NCBI GenBank assembly: GCA_025618425.1
Contig: CM046838.1
Location: forward strand, 44,099,302 to 44,163,301
From: Heliocidaris tuberculata
Lineage: Eukaryota > Echinodermata > Echinoidea > Camarodonta > Echinometridae
DNA length: 64,000 nucleotides
Direction of reading: 5' to 3'
Part shown: positions 11,286 through 62,665 of the stretch, one piece after another
Numbering within the stretch: position 1 is the stretch's first letter
Layout of the letters: every line of letters begins with the position of its first letter
The notes under the pieces: model-generated
Database searches by the model: none
Seen by the model: only the letters and a program-made list of their open reading frames with translations
Told to the model about the DNA's origin: nothing
Translations under genes and position numbers: made by a program

Positions 11286-11645
11286 CTCTCCGATCAACAG
11301 GGGGGGCCATGGCCCCCTTGTGCCCCCCCCCCTGGCTACGCCAGTGGAGATAGCATATTGTTATAGGTCCTCATGAAAGTAAAAGATCCTACTGAGTAAT
11401 ACATTTTGAAAAAAGTGACATTTTAGTCATGTGTGTTGGAGCGAATGTGGGAGTTGTCCACAGCTACATCACAGTAACAGTACCTATTCGGCTAATTTGA
11501 AATTCCCATATGTATGTGATTACAACTTTCAAAAATTCATAACTTTCTTATTACTTGTCCGATTTCGTTCAAACTTTCACCAATCTGTTTCTCTGATTTT
11601 TCCTCTTTCTTTCAAAGCAACTTGCTATTAAGGTTGGATTTCCCT
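9447..11645. mobile_element. TTAA-flanked foldback MITE (AGGGMAATCCAAC ends), interrupted
   Basis: TTAA at 9443-9446 and 11646-11649. The arms (9447-~9660 and ~11430-11645) are inverted: AGTTTGAAAGAAATCGGACA on the left matches TGAACGAAATCGGACAAG on the right-hand complement. Removing the hAT insertion at 9736-11346 and one TSD leaves a symmetric ~580-bp foldback. Confidence 0.75.
9736..11346. mobile_element. hAT-type non-autonomous element, 1.6 kb
   Basis: Ends CACTGGCGTAGCCAGG and its exact inverse CCTGGCTACGCCAGTG, with an 8-bp duplication GAGATAGC at 9728-9735 and 11347-11354. No transposase frame. The interior carries GGAGCGAAGCGACCGAGCGG near the left end and a ~38-bp T run near the right end. 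Inserted near the centre of the surrounding TTAA foldback. Confidence 0.85.
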
Positions 11646-11649
11646 TTAA

Positions 11650-11823
11650 AAGGAGAATTGGGAGTTGAATCGTGCACTTTGGAGATGCATAACCGCCCAT
11701 TACCGGTAGCTGCGGCGTACCGATAGAGGGTGCTTATGCATTTCCAAAATGCGCGCTGGTGTCATCTCGGACTCTGACACTCACTCTTCTCCCTCTCTCT
11801 TTCTCTCCATCTCTCTCCCTCTT

Positions 11824-11858
<35 letters not shown>

Positions 11859-13279
11859 TTCAATCGCTCTCCCTAACACACACACTAAATGCCTGTTGTG
11901 AGGTTATGAACCTCCAATCGGAACAAATCAATCCGATCTGACTTTTCATTCATTTTTTGCATCGTCGTGATTTTGATTTATTTAATCACTTCAAATCAGA
12001 AAAACAGCAAGTAGTGTATAGAAGATTTTGAATTTAGAATAGGCTTTTTATACACAAGGACATTTGCACACGCTTTACAAGTTAATAGCTATACAATAAT
12101 GACCAAATGGCCTGAATATGATATATAAACAAACATTGTACACATTGCAGTGTCTTATAATCATACAAGTATTTGTCTTACGGTATTTCCTTTTAAATTA
12201 TATGGCCCCATAGTGCTTTTATCTTTCAATGATAATAATAATAATAATAATAAGACCACTTTAGAACATTCATAGTTTATCTATTTAACACAGTATTTAC
12301 AGCGCTCATGCAAAAAAGAAATTCAAACAAAAAGAATGCTAAAAGAAAACAGCAGAAAGGAAGATGGTTTATATCTAACTGAAAAGTAACACTGATGTCT
12401 TACCACACAGGATACAAGTTGTACGCCACCTTTTAGATATCCAAGGATATGCGAGGCTAAACATGACAATAGTTCATATAAATTTGTTGGAACATGGCTT
12501 CTATGATCAAAATGACTGGCAATATGAATGCTGTTAGCCTTTCTCATCAAAGTTACCTACTTTATAATATGATGTAGAGAACAACTGATCAACACATAAG
12601 TTAATGTCATCTCCTGTAATCTACACGTAATAGATTTTGATATAGGTTATATGTAACATTATGAACATATTCAAAATCAATTACATTTTGGACTTGCAAT
12701 AGATTAACAATGGATTATCTAGGACAAATGATATGAAAGACTGTCCTTGTCTGTTTTAATGGTTATTGTTGATAGGAATAAACTCTGGATATATTTAGAT
12801 CAAATAACTCAGTGTAGCTCCAGACCCTGTAACAATACCCTTAATGTGATATCAATTGATAACTTGTAAATTTCTTGTTAATTTATGTTTACCCATTGGA
12901 CATACAAGTAATTTGATTTTGGTATAATGCACATTTTCCAAAGACCTTGGGTTTGGTATTCAGTAAGTTAAGCTATAATTTACACAGGAGATAAAAATCT
13001 ACTTACCTTTTTGTTAATAGTATCCCTTCAATATCATTATCTTTCAAAATATCTTCAAGTGGCAATTCATCATTTATAAATATGACTAACATAATGTGTT
13101 TTAGTTATTAAAAAAAAAAAAAAAAAAGAAGTCTTCACTCGCATCTTCTCACAGCAGTTAATGCATGAAACATTCAATAATGAAATTATCCAGCTTTGAG
13201 TGTATGCCCTTATTCATGCTGTTACAGTGACTCCACAGTTACTCCTAACTGGCCAATTCTTGGCCACTGGGGTAATGTA
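11650..13279. other. Intergenic; simple repeats only
   Basis: A (CT)n-rich stretch at about 11785-11865 and (AAT)n at 12231-12254. The open frames at 11759 and 12323 have no domain content. The end of the kinesin 3' UTR has not been located and could reach into this region. Confidence 0.4.
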
Positions 13280-13290
13280 ACTTTTTATTC

Positions 13291-13402
13291 AGTCCGTTGT
13301 CCGTCTGGTGTCCGTCTGGTGTCCGTCTGGTGTCCGTCTGGTGTCCATCTGGTGTTAGTCTGGTGTCCGTCTGGTGTCCGTCTGGTGTCTGTCTGGTGTC
13401 AG
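13291..13402. repeat. 11-bp minisatellite GTCCGTCTGGT
   Basis: About ten tandem units of GTCCGTCTGGT with a few substitutions (GTTAGTCTGGT, GTCTGTCTGGT). Confidence 0.85.
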
Positions 13403-13779
13403 TTTGATTGGTGTGGCTGGGGTATCAGTACATACATGCAAAGGAATTGTGTCACCTATAATATGAATAACTGGATTACCATGTGCACTGAAAATTTAAA
13501 GACAAACAGATATCCAAAAACAATTCATTCTACAATGTTAATGTCCACATCAATCAAACTTGTGAATTAAATACCAATGCATCATTAAGGAGAGCATATT
13601 TTAAATACATGTATCTTAAACAGATCATATTTGAATCAGGGCTCTGTCTATGGGTTTTGGTTAACTTTAAATACCGGTACATGTTCCCAAAAAGTTAACT
13701 TAACTTGTGCAAACATATTACTGATATTGAAAACACACGGAATTTGATGTAATTATAGTACCATGGATTTGACAATTAA

Positions 13780-14009
13780 AGGCGGTCAGTCGGCAGTGCC
13801 TGTGTGTTTCTATGCAGTCCAGGCGAAGGCGAGTTTGGAGATTTCCGTATTTGTACACATCAACTTACGTACACATCACAGTGATCAATGCGGATTTTGC
13901 CGAGGAGAAGCACATTTCACTGACTAGACCTAGTTTCGTATGCACACGAACTATTTTGCAGCATCAGCAAACACAGATTTTTGTCCATTGAAACCGCTGC
14001 CTGACCGCC
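13780..14009. mobile_element. TTAA-flanked MITE (AGGCGGTCAG ends)
   Basis: AGGCGGTCAGTCGGCAGTG on the left and, inverted, GGCGGTCAGGCAGCGG on the right. TTAA at 13776-13779 and 14010-14013. Confidence 0.6.
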
Positions 14010-14013
14010 TTAA

Positions 14014-14954
14014 GTATCTTAGTTGTAAAATATAAGTTCACATTTCACTGCTCCTCTACACAGCATAAAGGCCACTGCATGGGCACAGCAAAGAGATCTT
14101 ACAGGAATGAGAGCCTTATTGTTCATATGGAGATCTTTAAAATCAAGTGTATTCACAGAATATTACATATCTTTCTTTTTTTTAACATCAAACACCACAA
14201 TAACGTGCCTACAGGGACCCGTCTCATAAAACTTTCTTTGTTCACGGGAGCTCTATCGTGTTTTGAGTTTATAAAAGTGCCATCATCTCACAGCAATTTT
14301 CATGTTTTTTCATTGTGTTTTCCCCAGAGCTCTTTTGGAGCTTTCAGAGCTGAATGGCTTTCGCTCCCATGTATTTTTTTTTTCCGCTGCTTACCATTAA
14401 CAACTGGCACAAGTCTATATTGAATTTGCTCACAGCCAATCAAATTAAATGATTTCAGTAGCTTATATCAATTATTGTAACTCGTTCTTGATAACAGGTT
14501 ACACGAAACAGGGCCCAGACCAATATGGCTCACAATAAGAGAGGAGAAGATGAATTTTAAACTTCAATGTCCCCCCCCCCCCCCAACTGAGTTCCAACTT
14601 GGAGATTCATTTGGTATTCCATAGGCTCATACATGTATCTGATATAATCAGAATTTGTTTAGCTTATTGTTCATGTATATCAGCCACTCAATATTAGTAT
14701 GTAAGCTAAAAATATGATTTGCGATTGGAATACATTTAACTAACCGATATACAGTACAACATGGTTTACAAGTATGGCAAGGGAAGCATGTATTATAGAT
14801 GGGTCAATATACAATATGGAATTGGATGGATAGATTCTTCCATGGCTCGTTTTCAAATGATTCATTAATTCAACTGGAATGCTTGAATATTTTATCTTTT
14901 GTAATATTATATTAAACAATTATATGAACAGCTGTCATAATAATAATAATAATA

Positions 14955-14986
<32 letters not shown>

Positions 14987-15644
14987 AATAATAATAATAA
15001 TAATAATCGTTTCTTTACATGAATAATGAACCAGTATAATACCACATTTGCTGTTTTCAGGAGTACACTGTTTAAAATCAGTCAAACTCTAAAGCAATCA
15101 ACTGCAATAACAACAAATTTAAAAAATAATAATTCACTGAATTGCATAGAGAAACAATCTGCACAAATTAAGGCTTTGCTTCAATTCCTATCATCAGAGA
15201 CTAGAGGGGGCCAATATGACCCAGTATACATGTAGATCAATAATATATTAACCATCACACTACATACAAGGTGGAATAATCTTTGTGATTCTTAGTGCGA
15301 TGCAAGCATACCCAAAAAGTGTGATAAATTCCTTCCTAATGCGTGCATAAAACCCTTTAAGACAATTATTTAGTTTTCATCTGTGGTTAGATTATTCACA
15401 AATTGATTTCAAAGTCTTTTGAGAAAAAAATGTTATTGGAAAATTTCAAGCAAAATGTTTACCTGTACATGTTTCATTTAATAGGATTTTGCCTTCTTTC
15501 GACATCGATTTCGAAAAAATGCACATAGAATATATGATGTAGCATTTATTGTAATTATATACAAATATATTTTTGATGGTAATATTTCACTGTAAGGTTT
15601 GTATCTTTAGTAGGTTGTTGCCAATCTTCTTGCTGATTTATATA
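14014..15644. other. Intergenic; ATA/ATG microsatellite
   Basis: Only the trinucleotide run (AAT)n(GAT)n(AAT)n at 14938-15008 and a C-run at 14571-14584 stand out. No supported gene. Confidence 0.4.
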
Positions 15645-15824
15645 CAGTGGAAACTCACTATAACGAGGACCTTGGGACCATGAAAATTACCTTGTTAATA
15701 TCAGGAATCTCCTTATATCAGGGTAAAAAAAAACAAAAGAACAAAAAGACCGGGGACCAGCAAAATTACCTAGTTTTAGCAGGAATCTTGTTATATTGGA
15801 GCTCTTTATAGCGAGTTACAACTG
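15645..15824. mobile_element. Tc1/mariner (pogo/Tigger-like) MITE
   Basis: Ends CAGTGGAAACTCACTATAAC and, inverted, CAGTTGTAACTCGCTATAAA, each bordered by TA (15643-15644, 15825-15826). This matches the TA target and CAGT ends of pogo/Tigger-type elements. Confidence 0.75.
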
Positions 15825-15826
15825 TA

Positions 15827-16767
15827 CTTTGCATCATACAAAGTCAAATTTAAAATGAATATTTTCAGCATGTATCCCAAACTATAATTCCTATGCACAA
15901 TGCCAATAATCTAATGGTCAAATACGACGATATAAATGATTAGGAGTCGTTATTATGCTGTTACTTGTGCTACAAGTATTCAAATGCCCACTCTTCATGT
16001 AGCTATAACAATCTAAATAACTGCATGCGATATCAAAAATACTTTTTGGATTGCTAGCTTGATCTATATCAAATCTACGAAAATAATAGCTGTTGGAAGT
16101 GAGAAAGACTCAAATACTTACTGTATAAGTTAATCACTGGGTTTAATTTGAATCTTCTCAGATATATCTTGCAATGAGATTGAATACACCTTGCATTTTA
16201 ATTACAAGTACAACTGCCAAACCTCATAGCTTCAATTTTACATTCAAGTTTTATGAAAACTGGTAAAATTTCATACAAATAAACAGAGTGAGCAGCCCAA
16301 TATCTCTGATTTTGTGTTTTACGATACGATCACTCTTGCACTCCATCTGACATTACACCAGGGCATAAATACTGGCATGTATTATGCATGGATATAAATA
16401 GGCAATTCTAGATTGCTTTGCTACTTTATCTACTTTTCTTGTAAATGCAAAAAGGAGGGCATGTTTGCTATTTTTTCAATACCAAGAGGAATACAGATTT
16501 TGAATGACTTGTAGAATGTCCTGCCGCCATAGAAACCACATCTTCATCATCAAAACTACCTATTGTATATCATACACTACAGAATCTATTCTGGATATTG
16601 GGTCGCTATAGAAACTGTCTCCTAATCAAGCCCATATCTCCATCACTAGAAATAACTGTTTAATGTAAGAATAGCTTATCTATGCATTGATTATCTGTTT
16701 TAAAAAAAAAATCAGGATACTAAAAGACTGTTGGTATCAGGGATGAGGTGCTGCTATGGTAACAAGC
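15827..16767 (-). other. Probable kinesin 3' UTR region
   Basis: Follows the kinesin stop codon. ATTAAA (minus strand, near 16656-16664) and AATAAA (near 15545) are possible polyadenylation signals. I cannot decide between these and more distal sites. Confidence 0.35.
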
Positions 16768-57109
<40,342 letters not shown>

Positions 57110-57240
57110 GGTGATTATATTCAATCAAGCTACAATAAGATGGAAATTTTCAAGAGAATTTTCAAAATAACATCGAAAGAAATCAGGTAGGCGAGACAGT
57201 CTATGGACACTCTGAATCGCGATTCAAATGAAAATGAAAA

Positions 57241-57250
57241 GCGCATGCGC
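57241..57250. promoter_or_regulatory. NRF1-type site GCGCATGCGC
   Basis: Perfect palindromic NRF1 consensus about 130 bp upstream of the kinesin ATG, consistent with a TATA-less promoter here. The transcription start is not visible. Confidence 0.5.
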
Positions 57251-57284
57251 AAAATGTGAATTATCTCAGATCAGACTCAAGGGA

Positions 57285-57650
57285 ACTGACATTTGCTCCG
57301 GCGACAATTTTTCCTGCGACAAATGCTCCTAACTATACGACAGTTGCTCCGCGACAATTGCTCCTGCGATAATTTCTCCAACGACATTTTCTCCCGCGAT
57401 AATTGCTCCGACATTTCTCCTGCGACTATTGCTCCTGCGACAATTGCTCCTGCGACAATTGCTCCGTCGACATTTGCTCCGATCGAGCGACTAATTGCTC
57501 CGCGACAACTGCTCCGTCGATAAATATGCAACAATTTCTCCGCCGACATTTGCTCCAAAAAATCGATTATTGCTCTGTCGATAAATATGAATATGCGACA
57601 ATAAATCGGTATAGATAGAAATGAATATGCGACATTTGCTCCTCGACAAT
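57285..57650. repeat. 15-bp minisatellite GCGACAATTGCTCCT
   Basis: About 20 variants of (GCGACAATTGCTCCT), including GCGACATTTGCTCC. That last form equals the end motif of the telomere-core MITEs at 23472 and 54246. Frames through it are repeat-derived. Confidence 0.85.
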
Positions 57651-58144
57651 TTTGAGATTCATTAATTCTTTGTAGCCAAACTATGAACTTTTGATATGAT
57701 TAATTTATTTTTTTTCAGGGTTTCTTTCATAAATGATTTTTATTGAATACCACAATCTTGTGTCAGCACTGTGAAAACAACGAATTGCATGACTGAGATA
57801 CTTAAAAAAACATATAGCCTATTTTTTCAATCTTCCAGCCCGTTTGCTCAAAAAAAAAAAAATAATAATACAAATTTTATACTCTGGACTGTATCACTCT
57901 GTTATTTAAAAGTTCACTTCATCCTTTTTTTTTTTGCATTCAAACTTGTAGCCTATGAACAACTGTTTTATAGTTTGTTTTGAAAGTTCAGTTGTGTCTC
58001 CTTGTTTGTTTTCATTTTTATCTTAAAATAAAACGCAACTTTTTTGTGACATCTGTCTGAATAAACTTGTCTTACGGTTATTTGTAAAACGAAAATACAG
58101 GGTACAAAGAAACATAGGCTATATACGATTCATGGAGCTGTGGG
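57651..58144. other. Spacer
   Basis: AT-rich with several A and T runs. No gene supported. Confidence 0.4.
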
Positions 58145-58364
58145 CAGTGGCGCAAATCCATTTTGAAATTTTGGGGGGACATTCGCCTCCAAAATTCTCT
58201 GACAAGCAAAAAAAAAAGGGGGGTTATTGAAAAAGGTGGGGGGGGGGACATTCGCCCCCAAAATTCTCTGACAAGCAAAAAAAAAAAAAAAAAAGCTTTT
58301 TCAAAAAGGTGGGGGGGGGGCATGTCCCCCTGTCCCCCCCCCCCCCCCAGGATTTGCGCCCATG
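58145..58364. mobile_element. hAT-type MITE, 220 bp
   Basis: CAGTGGCGCAAATCC on the left and, inverted, CATGGGCGCAAATCC on the right, exact 8-bp duplication GCTGTGGG (58137-58144, 58365-58372). Inside, an ACATTCGCC and CCAAAATTCTCTGACAAGC unit occurs twice; the same CTCTGACAAGC word is in the element at 8995. Confidence 0.85.
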
Positions 58365-58372
58365 GCTGTGGG

Positions 58373-59886
58373 AGACTTTCAAATTAATGATATTTAGGGC
58401 CATAAAATGTGATATTTGGGTAAAAAGTGTGATAACTGGACCAAAATTACCTATTAGAAAATAGGTATGCTTTCGGGCAAAGCACCTCACCCCCCCCCCC
58501 CCCCCCGAACATGGATTCTTTAAAAACATCTAAATACAAAGAGAAAATGTGCACACTAAAGGTTAAAGGACTAGATCAAAATACTTTGTACACTCACCAT
58601 CTTCATTTTGTGCGGGGGTTGCCCAGGGCTGATTGTCTGAGCCCCCCCCCCCCCCGATTCGCCCCTGTCTAGCCATGAAGACGTTTTAAAAATAATCGCT
58701 TGTAGAGGAAGAAGAAGGGGAGATGGCGTGCGCAAATATACCCACCAATTTTTAAAGAAGAAATAATAAAGTAAAAGAGGAAAAGAGACAGGAAAAGGAG
58801 AAATAAAAATTAAGGGAAAACCTGAAAGTGGCTGTCAAAACAAACCCACAAGGGTTTTTATACAGCAACCAAATTCCTATTTTTATTGTCAGTCTTTTAA
58901 TGTTTTAATAATTACATGCAATTTTAATGATTATGTCTAAGCACACTATACTATATTAAATTTTTTGCATGCATGGTAATGATACGGTGCTGGTTTATAT
59001 ATGGAACTGAATAAAGCTGAATTGAATAAAACTGAATTTAATTGAATTTAAAGCGTCGCTCGCTTCGCTCACTTGATTTCACTATCTTAACCAATACCGG
59101 TTATATTAATATTTTTAAGAAAGGGAGTAGGTTTTCATCTTATCTCTCTATCTAATATTTATCCTAAATTCTTTAACTCATAAAGGGACAGTTATTTAAC
59201 TGGAAGGATTAGAGCGGCAAGTCGACCTAAGGCTAAAATAGATGAATTTTCAGGAGATAATCGCCTGTGACCATAAGCCTATTCCTATCATCACACCCTG
59301 CTCATATTCTCTGTGTGAACGAAAGGTGCCGAGAAGGGATTTGATTTGATTTGATTTGATTTGATTTGATTTGATTCAGATTCCACATTTACAATGAAAT
59401 TACAACAATATGTATAAATTACAAACACTGCAAAAACAGAGAATACATGAATATGACATAGAAAGGTAACAAAAGGATATGTGGAGGGATCTACTAAAAA
59501 ACTTAGTTTGTGTGATGTAGACCCCCTAATCGAATAATGATACAATAATATATGTTTAAAAAAAAAAAAAGATTTTCGTTTAAATTAATCAGAGTAATTG
59601 TTTGAGAGGGAGAAAATTACTAAACAAACATATGTACATTATACAGTTGAGCTAACATTAAAAAATAAGATTAATGAAATAAAAGAGATTTCGAGTATAT
59701 ATAACTAATATAAAAAAAAGATAAATGCAATATTATGGAATGAAAAGAAAAAAATAAATAAATAAAAGCAGAGTGAATTATTTACATCAGTATAAGTCAG
59801 TCAAGTATTTCTTCACAAGATATTTGAACCTACTTAAGTTAGGGGTAAGTTAGGGGATCGTAACAATACACTTAAACCTGTTCTAA
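58373..59886. other. Spacer
   Basis: C-runs at 58490-58506 and 58640-58655, (TTTGA)n at 59338-59375. No gene supported. Confidence 0.4.
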
Positions 59887-61580
59887 GTGTTTTCCGGGTG
59901 TCATCCAGGTGTTTTCAATGCAAGGTGTTATCCAGGTGTTATCCAGGTGTTATCCATGTGTTATCCGGGTGTTATCCGGGTGTTATCCAGGTGTTATCCA
60001 AGTTGTATCCAGGTGTTATTCCGGTGTTATCCAGGTGTTATCCAGGTGCTCTCAAGGTATTATCCAGGTGTTATCCAGGTGGTATCCAGGTGTTATATAG
60101 GTGTTATCCAGGTGTTATCCAGGTGTTATCCATGTGTTATCCGGGTATTATCCTGGTGTTATCGGGTTGTTATACTGGTGTAATCCAGGTGTAATCCAGG
60201 TGTTATCCAGGTGGTATCCAGGTGTTATCAAGGTTTTCTGAAGGTGTTTTCCAGGTGGTATCCTGGTGTTATCAAGGTGTTATCCAGGTGTTATCCGGGT
60301 GTTATCCAGGTGTTATCCAGGTGTTATCCGGGTATTATCCAGGTGTTATCGGGTTGTTATACTGGTGTAATCCAGGTGTAATCCAGGTGTTATTCAGGTG
60401 GTATCCAGGTGTTATCAAGGTGTTATCCAGCTGTTATCCGGATGTTATCCGGGTGTTATGCAGGTATTATGCACGTGTTATCCAGGTGTTATCAAGGTTT
60501 TCTGGTGTTTTCCAGGTGGTATCCTGGTGTTATCCAGGTGTTATCCAGGTTTTATCCAGGTGTTATTCAGATGATATCCGAGTTTCATCCGGTTGTTATA
60601 CCGGTGTAATCCAGGTATAATCTAGGTAGTATCCAGGTAGTATCAAGGTGTTATCCAGATGTTATTCAGGTGTTATCCAGGTGTTATCAAGGTGGTATCC
60701 AGGTGTTATCCAGGTATTATCCAGGTATTATCCAGGTGTTATCCAGGTGTTATCCGGGTGTTATCCAGGTGTTATCCAGGTGTTATCCGGGTGTTATCAA
60801 GTTGTTATCCAGGTGCTATCCAGGTGCTATCCAGGTATTATCCAGGTGTTATCCAGGTGTTATCCAGGTGTTATCCGGGTGTTATCTAGGTGTTATCTAT
60901 GTGTTATCCCGGTGTTATCCAGATGTTATCCAGGTGTTATCAAGGTGTTATCCAGGTGTTATCCAGGTGTTGTCCAGGTGTTATCCGAGTGTTATCCAGG
61001 TGTTATCAAGGTGTTATCCAGGTGCTATCCAGGTGTTATTCAGATGATATCCGAGTTTCATCCGGTTGTTATACCGGTGTAATCCAGGTATAATCCAGGT
61101 AGTATCCAGGTAGTATCAAGGTGTTATCCAGATGTTATTCAGGTGTTATCCAGGTGTTATCCAGGTATTATCCAGGTATTATCCAGGTGTTATCCAGGTG
61201 TTATCCGGGTGTTATCCAGGTGTTATCCAGGTGTTATCCGGGTGTTATCAAGTTGTTATCCAGGTGCTATCCAGGTATTATCCAGGTGTTATCCAGGTGT
61301 TATCCAGGTGTTATCCGGGTGTTATCTAGGTGTTATCTATGTGTTATCCCGGTGTTATCCAGGTGTTATCCAGGTGTTATCCAGATGTTATCCAGGTGTT
61401 ATCAAAGTGTTATCCAGGTGTTATCCAGGTGTTATCCAGGTGTTGTCCAGGTGTTATCCGAGTGTTATCCAGGTGTTATCAAGGTGTTATTCAGGTGCTA
61501 TCCAGGTATTATCCAGGTGTTATCCAGGTGTTATCCGGGTGTTATCCAGGTGTTATCAAGGTGTTATCCGGGTGTTATCC
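59887..61580. repeat. 11-bp minisatellite TTATCCAGGTG with higher-order repeat
   Basis: About 150 units. A ~480-bp block is duplicated: TTCAGATGATATCCGAGTTT followed by the same irregular variants occurs near 60563 and 61038. Because 11 units of three bases keep phase and no unit contains a stop, all three plus-strand frames are open with an 11-residue period (VIQVLSRCYPG). Not coding. Confidence 0.93.
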
Positions 61581-62212
61581 AGCTGGTACTGACGACCTTC
61601 CTTTTAAGATTGCTCGTGACATTTATATTAGTCATACAAGCACAACACGGGTTTCTATCAGAACATCAAATTATTCCTTAGCTACAAAATTAGGCTGATT
61701 TTTTTTTTTTTTTTTTTTTTCCGGAAAATGAGTTATGGGAGGTTTTATCACCCCACCGACGATACGTAATATAGTGTGGACGTGTCCCAAGACATCATTC
61801 TATAACGAAAAAAGAAGGGACAAGAAGCATATTGACTTCCTCTATGTATGGAGTTATTTCATCAAATGTCCATTTTTCCTTGGTTTTGAACAAGACATCA
61901 AACCTGAGTGGTAAAACATAAAAGAACAATAACGAGATGTTACCTCCTCAGTAGCTAATGAATGTATTAATTCCTGCTTAATTGTTGTCTCCGGATGATC
62001 ACACTAGAGAGGATTGATATGCCCCAGTGGACATGTGCTCACTCTATAGGTCGAAGCTTACTAGCAGACATGGCAGATAAGTGAGCAGATGAGGTCAGCT
62101 GTACTTGTCCTTACATGAAGCTGTAATTTGATGTCTGATCCTGATATTCTTGATGTATATAGTTGATTTTGTACACTTTAATATGTGAGTACAGTATATA
62201 ATTAACTCTCTG
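61581..62212. other. Spacer
   Basis: A T-run at 61700-61720; otherwise featureless. Confidence 0.4.
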
Positions 62213-62665
62213 ATAACATGAAGGGGTTTACGGTTCACCACGTGGTTAGTCATGAAAAGGACTGTTGGGTTAAGAGGAGGAGAAAATAGAGCTAGAGAGG
62301 AGGAGGAGAAGTGGAAAGGCGAGAAAGATGGAGCGAGAGAGTAGAGTATTCTTTCTTTAAATTAGGTGAAGTCCTGAGAAGGACTATAAACCGTCATCAG
62401 GAGACGGACAGATGACGGACAGTCAAGCTGTCCGGAACGTCGAGCCTTCTCACCTCACCTCATCGCCTTCTCTACTCGTCGCATCTCTTCTGGTTTATAG
62501 TCCTTCTCAGGACTTCACCTAATTTAAAGAAAGAATACTCTACTCTCTCGCTCCATCTTTCTCGCCTTTCCACTTCTCCTCCTCTCTCTCTATTTCTCCT
62601 CCTCTTAACCCAACAGTCCTTTTTCAGGACTACCACATGGTGAACCGTAAACCCCTTCGTGTTAT
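62213..62665. mobile_element. Foldback element with ~175-bp arms
   Basis: Arms 62213-62392 and 62492-62665 are nearly perfect inverted copies (ATAACAYGAAGGGGTTTACG outer end, AGGTGAAGTCCTGAGAAGGA inner end). The 99-nt loop contains a hairpin CGGACAG/CTGTCCG (62416-62434) followed by GAACGTCGAGCCTTCT. Motif order resembles the region near Penelope-like element ends. Confidence 0.8.

Noticed and set aside
57277..57558. 93-residue minus-strand frame (repeating GAIVA)
   Set aside because: Translation of the 15-bp minisatellite, not a protein.
59887..61698. Several overlapping plus-strand frames of up to 186 residues
   Set aside because: They are read-through of the 11-bp TTATCCAGGTG minisatellite in all three frames, with an 11-residue period and no other content.
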